Position numbers and translations under genes: made by a program. The notes under the pieces were generated by a model. The model made no database searches. It was given only the letters and a program-made list of their open reading frames with translations, and was not told the DNA's origin. From Clarireedia homoeocarpa (Eukaryota > Ascomycota > Leotiomycetes > Helotiales > Rutstroemiaceae), in contig LNKV01000005.1 in the NCBI GenBank assembly GCA_001465935.1, positions 1,302,001 through 1,366,000 of the forward strand: 64,000 nucleotides of DNA. The letters run 5' to 3'. Below, in pieces: positions 43,452 to 55,102 of this stretch. The stretch's first letter is position 1; every line of letters starts with the position of its first letter.

Positions 43452-46400
43452 ATGGCAACCACGATGGATACTCAAATAGCTCAGCAAGATGACTTAGGAC
43501 ATGATACATTGATGGGCTTGCAAGAACTGGACTCTCACTTGTCCATTTTTGAGTCTACGGAGACCGGATTAGATACATCCACCCCAGGTGCTGTATCACC
43601 TCCTGGCTTCGACACAGCAATTGACACCATTGAGGATTCCTCCAACACAATTGTCGTTGAGTCACCCATTGAATATCAACACTCTGATATCAAACCCCGT
43701 GCGAAGCCAAATGAAACTAAACCAGGTTTCAACGCCACTAACAAGTATGTATTGGCCACCCTCGTCTTTTTGTCTTTGACGTGACTACGGGTCAAAGCAA
43801 CAGGGTCTTTGATATTGACCTCTTTATTGCAGAATAAGTCGTCAAACGAACTACTCGTCTGATGGTCATGTACACCTGAAGCCTGAAAGTGCTCGAGATT
43901 CTTTGGCCTCATCAATGACTACAGATCAAGACGACGCATCCTCAGGTCTCTCCTCATTATCTAGCAACCCTACCTCTCCAGCCGACTTCGACAATCAATC
44001 CAGAGAGGCTACAAAAGCATCATCTATAGATGGAAATAGACAAAAATATAATGTCCGTCCGAAGGAATCAATACCGCCCGAGCTCCACCCGGCGGAATAT
44101 GCCAGACAATGTATTGCGGCAGCGGAATCATCGCGGCTGAATCCATACTCCTTACATCCTGAGGAGTATCAATTGTTGCGTAGGCATATCAGTCATCAAC
44201 AGGTCACGACGTATCTTAATATCAGAAATGGCATTCTTAGATTATGGGTCCGAAATCCTACTATACATGTGATGAGAAACGAAGCTATTGGTTGTGCGAA
44301 AGATGCCCGGTGGTTCGAAGTTGCTCGAATATGTCATGAGTGGTTAGCTCGTCGCGGCTACATCAATTATGGCTGTCTGGAAAACCCCGAATCTACAAAA
44401 GACAAAAGCAAAAAACCGAAGGCCAAACGAAAGAGGAGAACAATAGCCGTGCTTGGTGCTGGTATGTCGGGTTTAGGCTGTGCACGACAGCTTGAGGGCC
44501 TCTTTGCCCAGTTTGAAGATCGGTTTCACGAAATGGATGAAGAATTACCTCGTGTGATTATTCTGGAAGGCAGAGATAGGATTGGGGGTCGTGTGTACTC
44601 ACGGCAGTTTAAAACACGACCAAAATACCCAACGCTCTATCCAGGTAGCCGGCACACAGCAGAGATGGGTGGCATGATTATTACTGGTTTTGACCGTGGC
44701 AATCCTTTGAACATCATTGTGAGAAGACAACTTGCCTTGCCCTATCACCCACTGAGACCTGATACAACAATATATGATTCCAACGGACAACCTGTAGATC
44801 TTCAAAGAGACCAACAAGCAGAAAAGCTCTTCAATTATATATTGGATCGAGTTAGCGAGTACAAATTCAAGCTTCCGGTATCGCCACTCATTGATGGCGA
44901 CAAGGATCATCTCGACGCTGGACGTGATGGCAATGGCGATGGATCAAGAACCATCAGCGAGGTCGAAAGTAGGCCTAGTATTCCTGCACAATCCACGACT
45001 AGCGAGAATGCCCCTGGATCTGTTGAAATACAGATGGTTCCTGTGTCATCGGATAGACTCACCGGTAGGGCACATCTCGAACCTGGCATTCCAGCCGTTC
45101 ATACTGCCGCGTATAAGGCTCGCGAGATTGGCTGGAAATTAAGAGAGGGCGTTGGTATTGAATTCGATTTAGATCTTGAAAGAGCGACGAACGCTCAAGA
45201 TGCCACTCTTGGATCGGTCTTCGATGACGCAATACGGCAATACATGCGAATAATCGACTTTACTCCGCTTGACCTTAGGCTGATCAATTGGCATGTCGCC
45301 AATCTGGAGTATAGCAACGCCATTACATACAGCAAATTGAGCTTGGGAGGCTGGGATCTCGATGCCGGCAACGAATGGGAAGGAAAACACTCAATGGTGA
45401 TAGGAGGCTACCAACAGGTTCCGAGAGGATTACTTAATTGTCCGTCGCCATTGGATGTTAGAAAGGGCCATGCGGCGAAACGTATTATCTACAAGGACAG
45501 TATTCAGAAATCAGTCATTGAATGTGAGAATGGTGAAGCTATTGAAGCTGACTATATTGTTTCGACTATTCCCTTGGGTGTTTTGAAGCAGAAAAAGATC
45601 CAGTTTGAGCCAGCATTACCGGACTGGAAGACTGGCGCAATTCGGCGGATTGGATATGGAGTTCTCAACAAAATAGTCCTCGTTTACAAGGAACCATTCT
45701 GGGATCTAAGTAGAGATATCTTTGGGACACTCCGCAGCCCTCCAAATCGTTTTACGCTAGACCAAGGAGAGTACTTTACTCAGAGAGGAAGATTCTTTCA
45801 GTGGTTCAATTGTACGGAAACCTCAGGCTTGCCCACTCTCCTGGTGCTCATGGCAGGTGATGCAGCTTTCTGGACAGAAAAGACTCCCAACGATGAACTT
45901 ATCGGTGAAGCTACAAGGGTGCTAAAGACTGTTTTTGGAGATGTTGTGCCTACACCAGCAGAGGCGATCGTGACACGCTGGGGACAAGACGAGTTTTCTC
46001 GTGGCAGTTACTCTTACACGGGACCTGACTTTCAGCCTGATGATTATGAGGTTATGGCACGAAACATCGGCAATCTCTTCTTTGGTGGAGAACACACTTG
46101 TGGCACTCATCCCGCCACTGTTCATGGAGCTTATATTTCCGGGTTGAGAGCAGCTTCCGAAGTTTTAGAAGCTATCATTGGTCCAATTGAGGTCCCCGTG
46201 CCACTGATTCCACCTAAGGAATCTGCATCAAAGAGAAAGGCATCTGCTGTCGAAGAGCAAAAGGATCCAAAGCAAACACGGCTGGAGGCATACGAGATTG
46301 AGATATGGAATGCAATATATGCAAAGCTTGGCGATCGGCCGTGGAAACCTCCGAAAAACCACGCTAATGCCTACCAGCTGTACAGCAAAGATACATGGGA

Positions 46401-46758
46401 GCAAGCCAAGAGGAAATGTGAGGAAGGACGAAGGCCTGGCAAAGGCAAGCCGATTACGAACGAAGTCAAAAAGATGATAAGCAAAATGTGGAATGAGGCT
46501 CCTGAAGATATCAAGAAACCATACGTTGAAAAAGCCCACGAGCGAAAAGAAGCATACGCGGCTGCCGTTGCAGATTATACTGTCAAAGCTGCTAAATGGG
46601 ACAAAGATGCGTGGGATTTCCGGTTAGAGTATGAGAGAGAGCATCCTAGTTTACCAGGCCCAGATGAAGAGATTGGCAGTCCATGGCGACGTGATAGAAG
46701 GGCCAAAAGACTTACCTCGGGTTACGCAGAAGATTCTGGCTCGGAGCTTGAGTTGTAA
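43452..46758 (+). CDS. LSD1: LSD1-type histone demethylase with HMG box
   Basis: A flavin amine oxidase of the LSD1/KDM1 class, which removes mono- and dimethyl groups from histone lysines. Exons 43452-43744 and 43833-46758 give 1072 residues. After a disordered N-terminus, a SWIRM domain spans about residues 175-285 (PPELHPAEYARQC ... ARICHEWLARRGYINYG). The FAD Rossmann motif GAGMSGLG lies near residue 305, with the GRDRIGGR pair just after it. The substrate-side lysine is in GVLNKIVLVY, and the closing FAD motif FFGGEHTCGTHPATVHG lies near residue 850. An HMG box with NAYQLYSKDTWEQAKRK and SKMWNEAPEDIKKPY occupies about residues 930-1010. SWIRM-amine oxidase-HMG order is the fungal LSD1 (HdmA-type) architecture. 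A start at 43326 is an alternative. Confidence 0.92.
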
Positions 46759-47218
46759 GAGATTTCTTTGATTAGCATCACGTTCCAATTGTACGATATA
46801 TTTTGAAGAGGATCATTCATAAACACATGGAGTTCTCTGCTGCATACTCTTGAAGCGCATATTTAACTGGGTATGATGGCCTATGGCGTATGGATGGATT
46901 TGTGGTGGGCGATCGATGGGATTGGGTGCATATAGCTCTTTTTTGGCTTCCGTTGCATTTGTATCTATTTAAAGTTCAAACACATAATCGATACGTTAAA
47001 TCTTCTCCAATTAATGTGAGATTACAAAAGGGTCGACAGGACGGCGCCGTTTGCTGATCTCAAAAGTGCTCACCGACAATACGTGGACCGATAGGATGAG
47101 GGGTTCGTCGATCCATTAATATACCCCGGCTCTCGCTAAAACGAACCTCGAACGTCAACCCCTCCATCGTCAACTTTGACAACACAAGCTTCATACCTCC
47201 ATACAACTACACCTCAAA
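46759..47218. other. Intergenic, CAP2 promoter
   Basis: Tandem spacer between the demethylase gene and CAP2. A C-rich stretch (about 47155-47215) directly precedes the CAP2 start and is likely its 5' untranslated region. No gene seen. Confidence 0.5.
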
Positions 47219-48275
47219 ATGGCGGAAGTTGACCAATTTGACAGCGCGCTGTAAGTTGATACTTCCATGTATCGCCAGTTTCTACACGTATCCATAATAC
47301 AGCAGCCACAAGGAAGAAATTGCTAATACCTCTCTCTCCGCTCACAGGGATCTCCTCCGCCGCCTCAACCCCAAACACACCACTACTCACCTCAACTCCC
47401 TAATCGATCTCGTTCCATCCCTCACTGAAGATCTCCTCAGCTCCGTCGACCAACCGCTCACCATCTCCCGCTGCCGCAAAACCGGCCGCGATTATTTGCT
47501 GTGCGACTACAACCGCGATGGGGACAGTTATCGATCGCCATGGAGTGGAGAGTTCGAGACACCTGTTGGCGGAACGACACCAGGTGGGGTCGACGAGTCG
47601 GGAAATAATGAAGGGGCGGGTGAAGGAGCAGTGCCTAGTGAACGGGTGAGGAAGATGGAGATTAGAGCCAATGAGGCATTTGATGTCTATAGGGAGTTGT
47701 ATTATGAGGGGGGAGTGAGCAGTGTTTATTTCTGGAATTTGGATGATGGGTTTGCGGGTGTGGTTCTGTTGAAGAAAGGTTTGTTTACGTCTTCCCAAAG
47801 CTACTGTTTGAATAATTTCCCTTTTATTATTTGAATTATGAAGGTCTGTCTAGGTATAGCGTTAAGCTAATAAGTTGAAATAGTTGCACCTAAATCCAGC
47901 AGCTCCTCTGGGTCCTGGGATAGTATCCATGTCTTCGAAGCCGTTGACCGCGCCCGCACCGCACACTATAAACTCACCTCAACCGTAATTCTCTCCCTGT
48001 CCACAGGAAACCCTGAATTAGGTGATATGGACCTCAGCGGTAACATGACCCGCCAAATCGAATCTGATTTACCGATTCAAGATGATGCAGAACACGTGGT
48101 TAATATTGGTCGATTGGTTGAGGATATGGAGTTGAAGATGAGGAATTTGTTACAAGAGGTGTACTTTGGAAAGGCGAAGGATGTCGTGGGTGATTTGAGG
48201 AGTCTGGGCAGTTTGAGTGAGAAGGCTGGGGAGAGAAAGGTTAGGGGGGAGATGTTAGAGGGTATGAAGAAGTAG
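47219..48275 (+). CDS. CAP2: F-actin capping protein subunit beta
   Basis: Cap2 forms the heterodimer that blocks actin filament barbed ends, with a Cap1 alpha partner elsewhere in the genome. Exons 47219-47250, 47348-47778 and 47884-48275 give 284 residues, matching the family. Conserved pieces are DLLRRLNPKHTTTHL, a CDYNRDGDSYRSPWS loop, the KMEIRANEAFDVYRELYYEGG helix and VYFWNLDDGFAGVVLLKK, followed by GSWDSIHVFEA. The C-terminal tentacle is MRNLLQEVYFGKAKDVVGDLR. A short acidic/Gly insert (GVDESGNNEGAGEG) separates the second and third motifs. Within exons 2 and 3 the coding strand moves from C-rich to G-rich twice. Confidence 0.93.
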
Positions 48276-51200
48276 AGGGCTTGAACAAGTCGCTCGGCTG
48301 GGCCCAGGAAAATTGTAGATGGGTTGCAATGCATAGATGCATGTGGGTGGTTGATCATAAAAAATAAAAGAATGATTTGGTTGCGTCATTTTTGGTTATA
48401 GTTCAGGTGATTATTATTCCTATGGCGGATTGATTCACACAACACCCAAAGACTTCTTATTCTGGACGATGAATGAGCTCTATCGACGGTAGAACCATGA
48501 ACCGAGCGCATTTCTGGTATGACATAGTGCCCTCTACATATCCCTTCATGGTGGCAGAATTAATCCACCAAATCACGACCCACTGTTGGGCACTTAAGGT
48601 GCCCAGCCTTGCAACCGTTCATCCTGCCCTGTTCAGATGAGCTATCCAACATAAGATGATCAGCAGAACATCAATATCTGGCTACATACTGTCATCGTAT
48701 CATTGTCCCTCGTGTCAGCATCACTATCCCCATCTGTTTGCATACCAGTATCAGGAGAATACTGGACCCAAGAAGTAAATTTCAATGGGATGCTGCACAT
48801 GGGTGATGTCCAACCGGATGTCACCCACCGCAGACGCGCCGTTTCCTTATGATATCACAATACCATGGTTATTATTACACCTGATGTGCCTTCCATGGTG
48901 CGTAGGGCTCGGCTCGGTCGGGGCTACGTATACAGTAATCGCTGCGATAGTAGGAAGCGCCGGGTAGCGGACATGTTCGCCAAAATACCTGTTGATATAT
49001 GGCTGCTTATATTACGATCGAACTGGGCCTTCTCATCGATATAATTCGATACGAATGCGAGCTCTTGGTTCGGTTCCCGGGAACTGAGTGCCGGTGGCAT
49101 CAATACATGGCTGGCAAGGCAGCATTGACTGCCAGTAGTCTCTATGAATCATAGTCGTGACAACATTCCCGCGGCACAGATGCTTTGGTCACAGAGCTAA
49201 GCCACGACATAATTTTACCTACCACATGCGATACACCCTCAACTTGCGATAGCAGATGTAATATCGTGGGCAGGTGAGTTTGTATAAATCCTGCAAAAAT
49301 TCCTTCTTTTCATTTGCCAAGTCGCCCGGGCATGCATCTGCATAACCCCCCCTGTATTAAAATTTCAACGATTCTCGAATCCTTCTAGAAAGCCGGTATT
49401 CATCTACCAAGATGCGACCCCAAGCGGGATCGAGTAGACGTTAACGTACCACTGTAACAGGCTTGTTACATGCAGTAATTGAAAGCATGGCCATGATCCA
49501 ACGAAAAGCTGCATGTGCAGGAGATGAACGGTTAAGGGGTTTGCAGCGTTGTTACTGTGCACTTTCCGTTTCGAAAGTTTTCGATGCATGCACTGGGTGG
49601 TGCGATGGAAGGTCGGATTTCGGGCAAGGAAGCAAATAGGGGAAATGAGCATGGGTGAAAGGGCGTTGGGAATGACCTGCGTGTTACTTGCATGCAGAAG
49701 GCAGATTTCGTGTTCAAGGAAAAGAAAGAATGGAAGGCATGTAACACCGCGTTCTACACGCAACAGTCTAGCGATACGTTGTGTTGAGCGTCGGCCATGG
49801 CTCCTTACAGCTCCGTATTACACCTTTGCGCAACATTCGTTACATGCTCGGTAGAATCGGTAGAGGCCTCTTCCTGTCTGTATACCAGGGTCCTGCCGTT
49901 CTTGCATGTCTCCTTTCTGCGTAATGGTTGCGTTGACTAACGAGGCTGAGGGGAATCTGGAGCAAGGTTGTGATTTTGCTCGGGTCTCTCGTGTTGGTCC
50001 CCCTTCGAGATGCACGGGAGATTAAAGCGTCAGGTTTTGGAAATTTTTGTTCGGACCAAAAGATCAAGCTACACCAGGATAAGATTTTGTGAAGTACCGA
50101 AATCTGTTTTGCCACAGTGGAACGCCCGTGCCGCTTTTGTGGTACATAACTCGAGTCCGGAGAATTTGTCCGTTTTACTGCATCGTTGCCCGCCAATTCT
50201 CCGTAAAAGTGGCAAGATTATCGAAGTTTGGTAGACTAAAAAGGTAGTATCCGCAGGAAGGCGGCAGCTAAAAATGAAATGGACAGGGAAACATACGCAA
50301 GGAACACGGGAGTTTGGCCCCCAATCAATATAAAACCAACGAATCCAAATGTAAGATGTACAAATGAAGCAAGTTGCCAATCTTCCATCCCTTCTAGAAG
50401 CATTTGGATAAACACCAACGCAGGAGACTCCATGCATACGACCGGCGACAGATTTGGGTATGACATGACAACTTTCCCGTAGAGTGCATGGTCGACTGCG
50501 AACAAATGAAGATATAAATGATCAGGATGGTCGGATGTAACCAATTGATATGCGCATCCCACTTTCAGGCAATGGTTCTTCGTTGGTCCCACATAAAGGC
50601 ATATATCATCACACACTGTATTGGTAACACCATCGCTTGTAACATGTACATGTAATAGCAAGATGAAGCATATCGCCATTTCTTCATGATCCCATCCCAT
50701 CAGTCAGAGCTGATGAGCAGGCCCCTCAAAGTCGAAACACCATTACCAACTCCGGGACTGCCCAATAAAACATATAACCAATCTTAAAACAAGGTGGTAA
50801 CACTTCTTCTATGGCACCAGAACCTCGACTTGGTTGCATCAACCGGCAGATCATTTATGCCACTTGGCATGAAATCACCGTATACGCTCATATCGACTTT
50901 GATATTGTTTGCGAGCTTCCGGCCTTGACCATATTCCCTATCGTGTCATCGGCGCACATATGTGTCTTAGATTATATTATGTGCAGCATGAAAGAAAGGG
51001 ACTTGCTAGGTGGGTAGGAGGTGGGTAAGTAGTGTAGATGTTAAGTAAATTGCTCCTTCCTGATCTGCTGGTTTCACTTGTTCGGTTCTACCCGTATGTC
51101 ATGATTCGAGTCCTTTTGCGAGATAGGATCACCTCCGTAGAGATCCTGCGCTATCACAGGTCATAGAATCCGTGACAGAGGCAAGGGAACAGGAACGGCG

Positions 51201-51307
51201 GCAGGGTGATGTTCGGAGAAGACTCTTCCAATAACGGAGGAACCCAACCGGTGTATGGGCTGCGTTCTGCATCGGTGGAAGCGAGGAAAAGGACATGGAG
51301 ATTGAGG

Positions 51308-51341
51308 AGAAAGGGGGAGAAACGGGGAGAAACGGGGAGAC
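51308..51341 (+). repeat. 10-bp repeat AACGGGGAGA
   Basis: About three tandem copies of AACGGGGAGA-type purine units, flanked by degenerate copies. Confidence 0.75.
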
Positions 51342-51420
51342 AACGGGCATGATATCCATCCGGGCCGTGAGGGAGAGCAGCAGAAGGAATGTTTAGATGC
51401 AGCTGCCTTTTGCAAACCTT

Positions 51421-51456
51421 ACCAGACCCAACCAAGACCCAACCAAGACCCAATCA
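51421..51456 (+). repeat. 11-bp repeat AACCAAGACCC
   Basis: Three near-perfect copies of an 11-base unit, with diverged copies continuing to about 51480. Confidence 0.8.
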
Positions 51457-51570
51457 GGGCCTAGTCATGACCCAACCAGACCGCACTCTACATGATACAT
51501 AGACCCGGCCTACTTGGTGCAAACGACTAGCAGGCAGTTGTCGTTGCGTGCATGTATACAAGTACAAGTA

Positions 51571-51612
51571 TAAGACTAATACGACTAATGCGACTAATAC
51601 GACTACTGCAAT
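51571..51612 (+). repeat. 9-bp repeat GACTAATAC
   Basis: About four imperfect GACTAATAC/GACTAATGC units, reading toward the promoter of the SDR gene. Confidence 0.7.
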
Positions 51613-51659
51613 AAGACTACTCGGGACTTCATCTCTCTACTTTCGTACCTGGCAAGGTT

Positions 51660-51696
51660 GAAATATCAAATATCAAATATCAAATATCAAATATTC
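51660..51696 (+). repeat. 7-bp repeat AAATATC
   Basis: Five tandem copies of AAATATC, about 475 nt before the SDR gene start. A/T-rich repeats at this distance can exclude nucleosomes in promoters; that role is inferred. Confidence 0.85.
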
Positions 51697-52170
51697 CCCT
51701 CTCGCTTTCCAAGCCACTTTTAGAACCACGGGACTACTCCCTCCCATCCCCAACAACTCGCGCAAAACTCACGCCGCACACCTACCTACCTACATTGATC
51801 CTTTAACGACCTGTGTTGCAGATCAATCACTCCAATACCCTATTTCAAGCCCTACCGTACTCATACCGACTTTCCGAAAGATTGGATCTTCCTCTGCTTT
51901 GGGAACAAAATCTTGTTGACTCTAATCAAAGGACACGGGAATACCACGTCCACCCATCCTTCTCACACCTCCTCTCCCCATATTAAATTCGTTTGCGCCT
52001 GTCCCTCCACGAACGAAATCTCCGATCATAGTTCATAGACCACACTGCGCAATACACTTCACACTCCTCATTCACAAACCCATCCTTCATTCATCTGGCG
52101 CAACCTAAATTTTCACCCGTCAACCACATTCGAAAAGAAAATCAAACAGTCGCGCGAAACATACACGAAG

Positions 52171-53503
52171 ATGGCGGAGAAGCCAGCGGTTCTCATCATC
52201 GGCGGTCTTGGATACATAGGTCGTTTCCTCGCATTACATATTCACAAAAACAATCTCGCATCAGAAGTTCGGATTGTGGATAAAGTGCTGCCACAGTTAG
52301 CATGGCTGGCACCAGAGTTCGCAGAGGCGTGCTCGAATGACAAATTCGTGCAAGCTGATGCTAGTAAAGAGCGTATGTTTGTGGATTTCTACAGTGTCTT
52401 CTACTCTAAATCTGCTTGTCTAACATCCTTCGTGCATCCGAATAGAATCAATGTCGAGGATCTTTGATCGCGCAAATGGGAAACAGTGGGATTATGTCTT
52501 CAACTGCGGGGGAGAGACTCGATACTCGCAGGAGGATGAAGTTTACAAAGTGCGCTCTCTTGCACTGAGTGTCGCGGTGGGCAAGGAGGCTGCGAAGAGA
52601 GGTGTGAAAGCTTTCGTAGAACTAAGTACGGGGATGGTATACAAATCGGATTCATCGCCAAGTAAAGAAGGCGACAAGCTGAAGCCATGGAGCAAGATTG
52701 CCGTCTTCAAACTGCAGGCTGAGGAGGAATTGGCCAAAATTGAGGGGTAGGTCTTCATTTCTCGTTTTGGTATTTGAAATGGTTGGGAGGGGTCATGAGG
52801 GGCTCCCCAAGGACAACTATAGACACCTTACTTTCTTTCATGCAATGATTGCTAATAAGATTTTAGGCTCAACCTCATCATCGTTCGTCTCGCGCACGTA
52901 TACGGCGAGTATGCCTCCCAATTCATCCCTACAGCTCTTACAATGGCACGCATCTATCAGCATCTTCAGGAGGAAATGAAATGGTTATGGACAAAGGACT
53001 TGCGCGTCAATACTGTAGAGATCAAAGACGTCTGCCGTGCACTCTGGGCCATTGTCGAATGGTACGCTGTTGCTAACAAGCCTAATTGGGACGAGACAAC
53101 GATGGGCAAAATCCCCACCTTCAATGTGGTGGACAAGGGAGAAACGTCGCAAGGGACCCTAGCCGAACTCATTGGTGATATTTTTGGCATCAAGACTGGC
53201 TTCCAAGGACAGATTATTAGCACATTCGCGAAACTGAATATTGACAGTGTTGTGGATGATGTCAATGACGAGGTCCTTGGTCCATGGGCGGAATTACTCG
53301 AACAAGCAGGTATTACACGGCCAGGCCCTCTTACCCCATTCATGGAGAAGGAGTTGTTGAAAGATACCGACTTAAGTATGGATGGCAGCAGACTTGAAAA
53401 GGTGGTTGGCTTCAAATATGAGAACCCCAAACTTACCAAGGAGTTGATGCAAGGCATGATTGATAGTTACATCAGAATAGGTTGGTGGCCTGTTGCAAAA
53501 TAG
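52171..53503 (+). CDS. Extended SDR / NAD-dependent epimerase-like protein
   Basis: A Rossmann-fold protein of the extended short-chain dehydrogenase (epimerase/dehydratase) class; substrate unknown. Exons 52171-52372, 52446-52746 and 52867-53503 give 379 residues. The cofactor loop GGLGYIGRFL starts at residue 10 and IVDK marks the end of the second strand. WDYVFNCGGETRYSQ and KAFVELSTGMVYKSD match family strands 4 and 5, and VRLAHVYGEY matches the post-catalytic strand. At the expected YxxxK site the sequence is IAVFK, so the catalytic tyrosine position appears to be isoleucine. Unless alignment shifts it, this suggests an atypical or non-catalytic member. No signal peptide. The 5' region is long and pyrimidine-rich. 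Confidence 0.85.
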
Positions 53504-55102
53504 ACACACTCATCCTCTTTCCACAACCATCTGTCTTGTTCCCAGTATCGATATTTCCTACCTTCCAGAGGATAAGATTTTCATTCAGTATATATATATA
53601 TCCCTTCTTACTGCTATGGAATGACCCCAAGGACAACACACCAACCCTGGGACCAGGAGGCCGCTACGCAGGACAAATGATAAATCCATACCGACTTCCT
53701 CACCTATTATCAAACCAAACTCAACCCCAGGGTCAAACCCACAACGAAGTAACGATGAACGAGCAACGGACGCGAAACCAATGAAACCAATCCATACCCA
53801 CTACGCCTAAAAGTCAACCTTACGATTGCTTCATTCAGCCCAGCTATACATCTGCTTTTCCGCTTGCTTGCTTTCTTTTCTTGCCTAGTGTAGTTACTTT
53901 ACGTTACCTTTACCTTTACTTATATTACTCTACTTTACATTCATATCCCCGCCGTGCGCGCAGATCGCATCTTTTAATGATACCAGAGATTGTGCCTTTT
54001 TATTCTACGTTGTGGTTTTTTCTTCATCCGATTTGCTATCCATACTACATCCATTTCTTGCATATCGGCTCACTTTTTTTTATTCTTCTATCTTTTGTAC
54101 ATTTCCTTTTTGCCTTTTGCTATCTATCAGATGAGACGGGAATGGAAGGTGGGCAGCGACAAGAATTTACAGAAGCCGGAAAGGGGATGAGGGCGCAGTG
54201 CAGTGCAGTGCAGCCTAAGGTGTGAAACTGCTAGAGGAGAAATTATAGGGGAGGAGTAAACATGTATTTGTACGTACTCGCTGTATACATACATACAATA
54301 CATTCCAATAAGTTACAACATAACTATCACATAGTTCTACCGAATACTTACCATCGACCGCCTAGCACAATTAAAAGTAGACCGACCCATTGACTACGTG
54401 GTGGGCGCCTCGCCCTGTGCGCTGGTGGTCCCCCATTCCGGCAGTCCTCTAGTGTGATGTGCGAACTACCGACTCGACTACTATCCCCATCTATCTAGCC
54501 ACGTATCAATCGATAGCCCGTCCACATCAAGTACGATATAGTGACTGACAGCAGTATACATACTCACTCACCCACACCTCAACAAATACGCACTCTACCA
54601 CTCTCTCCACCCCTCCCCCGATACAGCAGCTGCAAACATTCATCCTTAATAATCACAATCACCACGAATAACCAAGCAGTCTCAAAAATATATTATATTC
54701 CAATTCAAATCAAGTGTCCATATGCTAATCCCAATCCGTAACTGTACCCCCAACTTTCCAAATACCAATATCATATCCAAGATCCAATTTCATTCGCCTC
54801 GCTATTCCTGAAAGGCTTCGAGCAGTAAATAAAAAGTAAATAAAAAAGAGAAAGACGAGTAGTATAAACACAATCGGTATCTCAACATATATTAGAACTC
54901 GTCAACCGATAAGTATCAAACTCATCGAATGATCGAGCTTTGCTAGACTAGAGCACTAGCCAAAATGCTCCCGGAGATAGATAAGATAGGAGACCAAGTA
55001 GATTCGATATCAAAAACGCCTACGCTGTGCATAATCTTTCAAACCAATCCTTCAATGCATATGACGTTGAGCATCTAACCAACCAAACTATAAATCAAGA
55101 TA
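53504..55102. other. Convergent spacer of about 1.6 kb
   Basis: Both flanking genes end here. The left part is T/C-rich (about 53880-54130), with a (GCAGT) pentamer repeat at 54195-54213. The right part is A/T-rich. Frames such as 53881-54225 are low-complexity. No RNA gene is recognised. The length is unusual for a convergent spacer in this window. Confidence 0.5.

Larger units (their letters stand above)
48276..52170. other. Gene desert of about 3.9 kb
   Basis: No recognised gene. A 154-codon ATG-initiated minus frame at 50236-50700 has a hydrophobic C-terminal half (FVHLTFGFVGFILIGG) and is the only frame I would keep an eye on; about one frame of that length is expected by chance in this much DNA. 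A 7-bp-stem hairpin, TGGGCAC-TTAAG-GTGCCCA, lies at 48587-48605. Several microsatellites cluster at 51.3-51.7 kb. The last ~450 bases are pyrimidine-rich and probably form the 5' untranslated region of the next gene. Confidence 0.5.

Noticed and set aside
48587..48605. Perfect 7-bp-stem hairpin TGGGCAC-TTAAG-GTGCCCA as a terminator or RNA element
   Set aside because: Lies about 300 nt past CAP2, has no U-tract, and fungal polymerase II termination does not use such hairpins. A stem of this size is expected by chance.
53881..54225. A 114-codon plus-strand frame with hydrophobic segments
   Set aside because: Product of a T/C-rich tract giving Tyr/Leu/Phe/Ser low complexity, without a splice partner or family resemblance.
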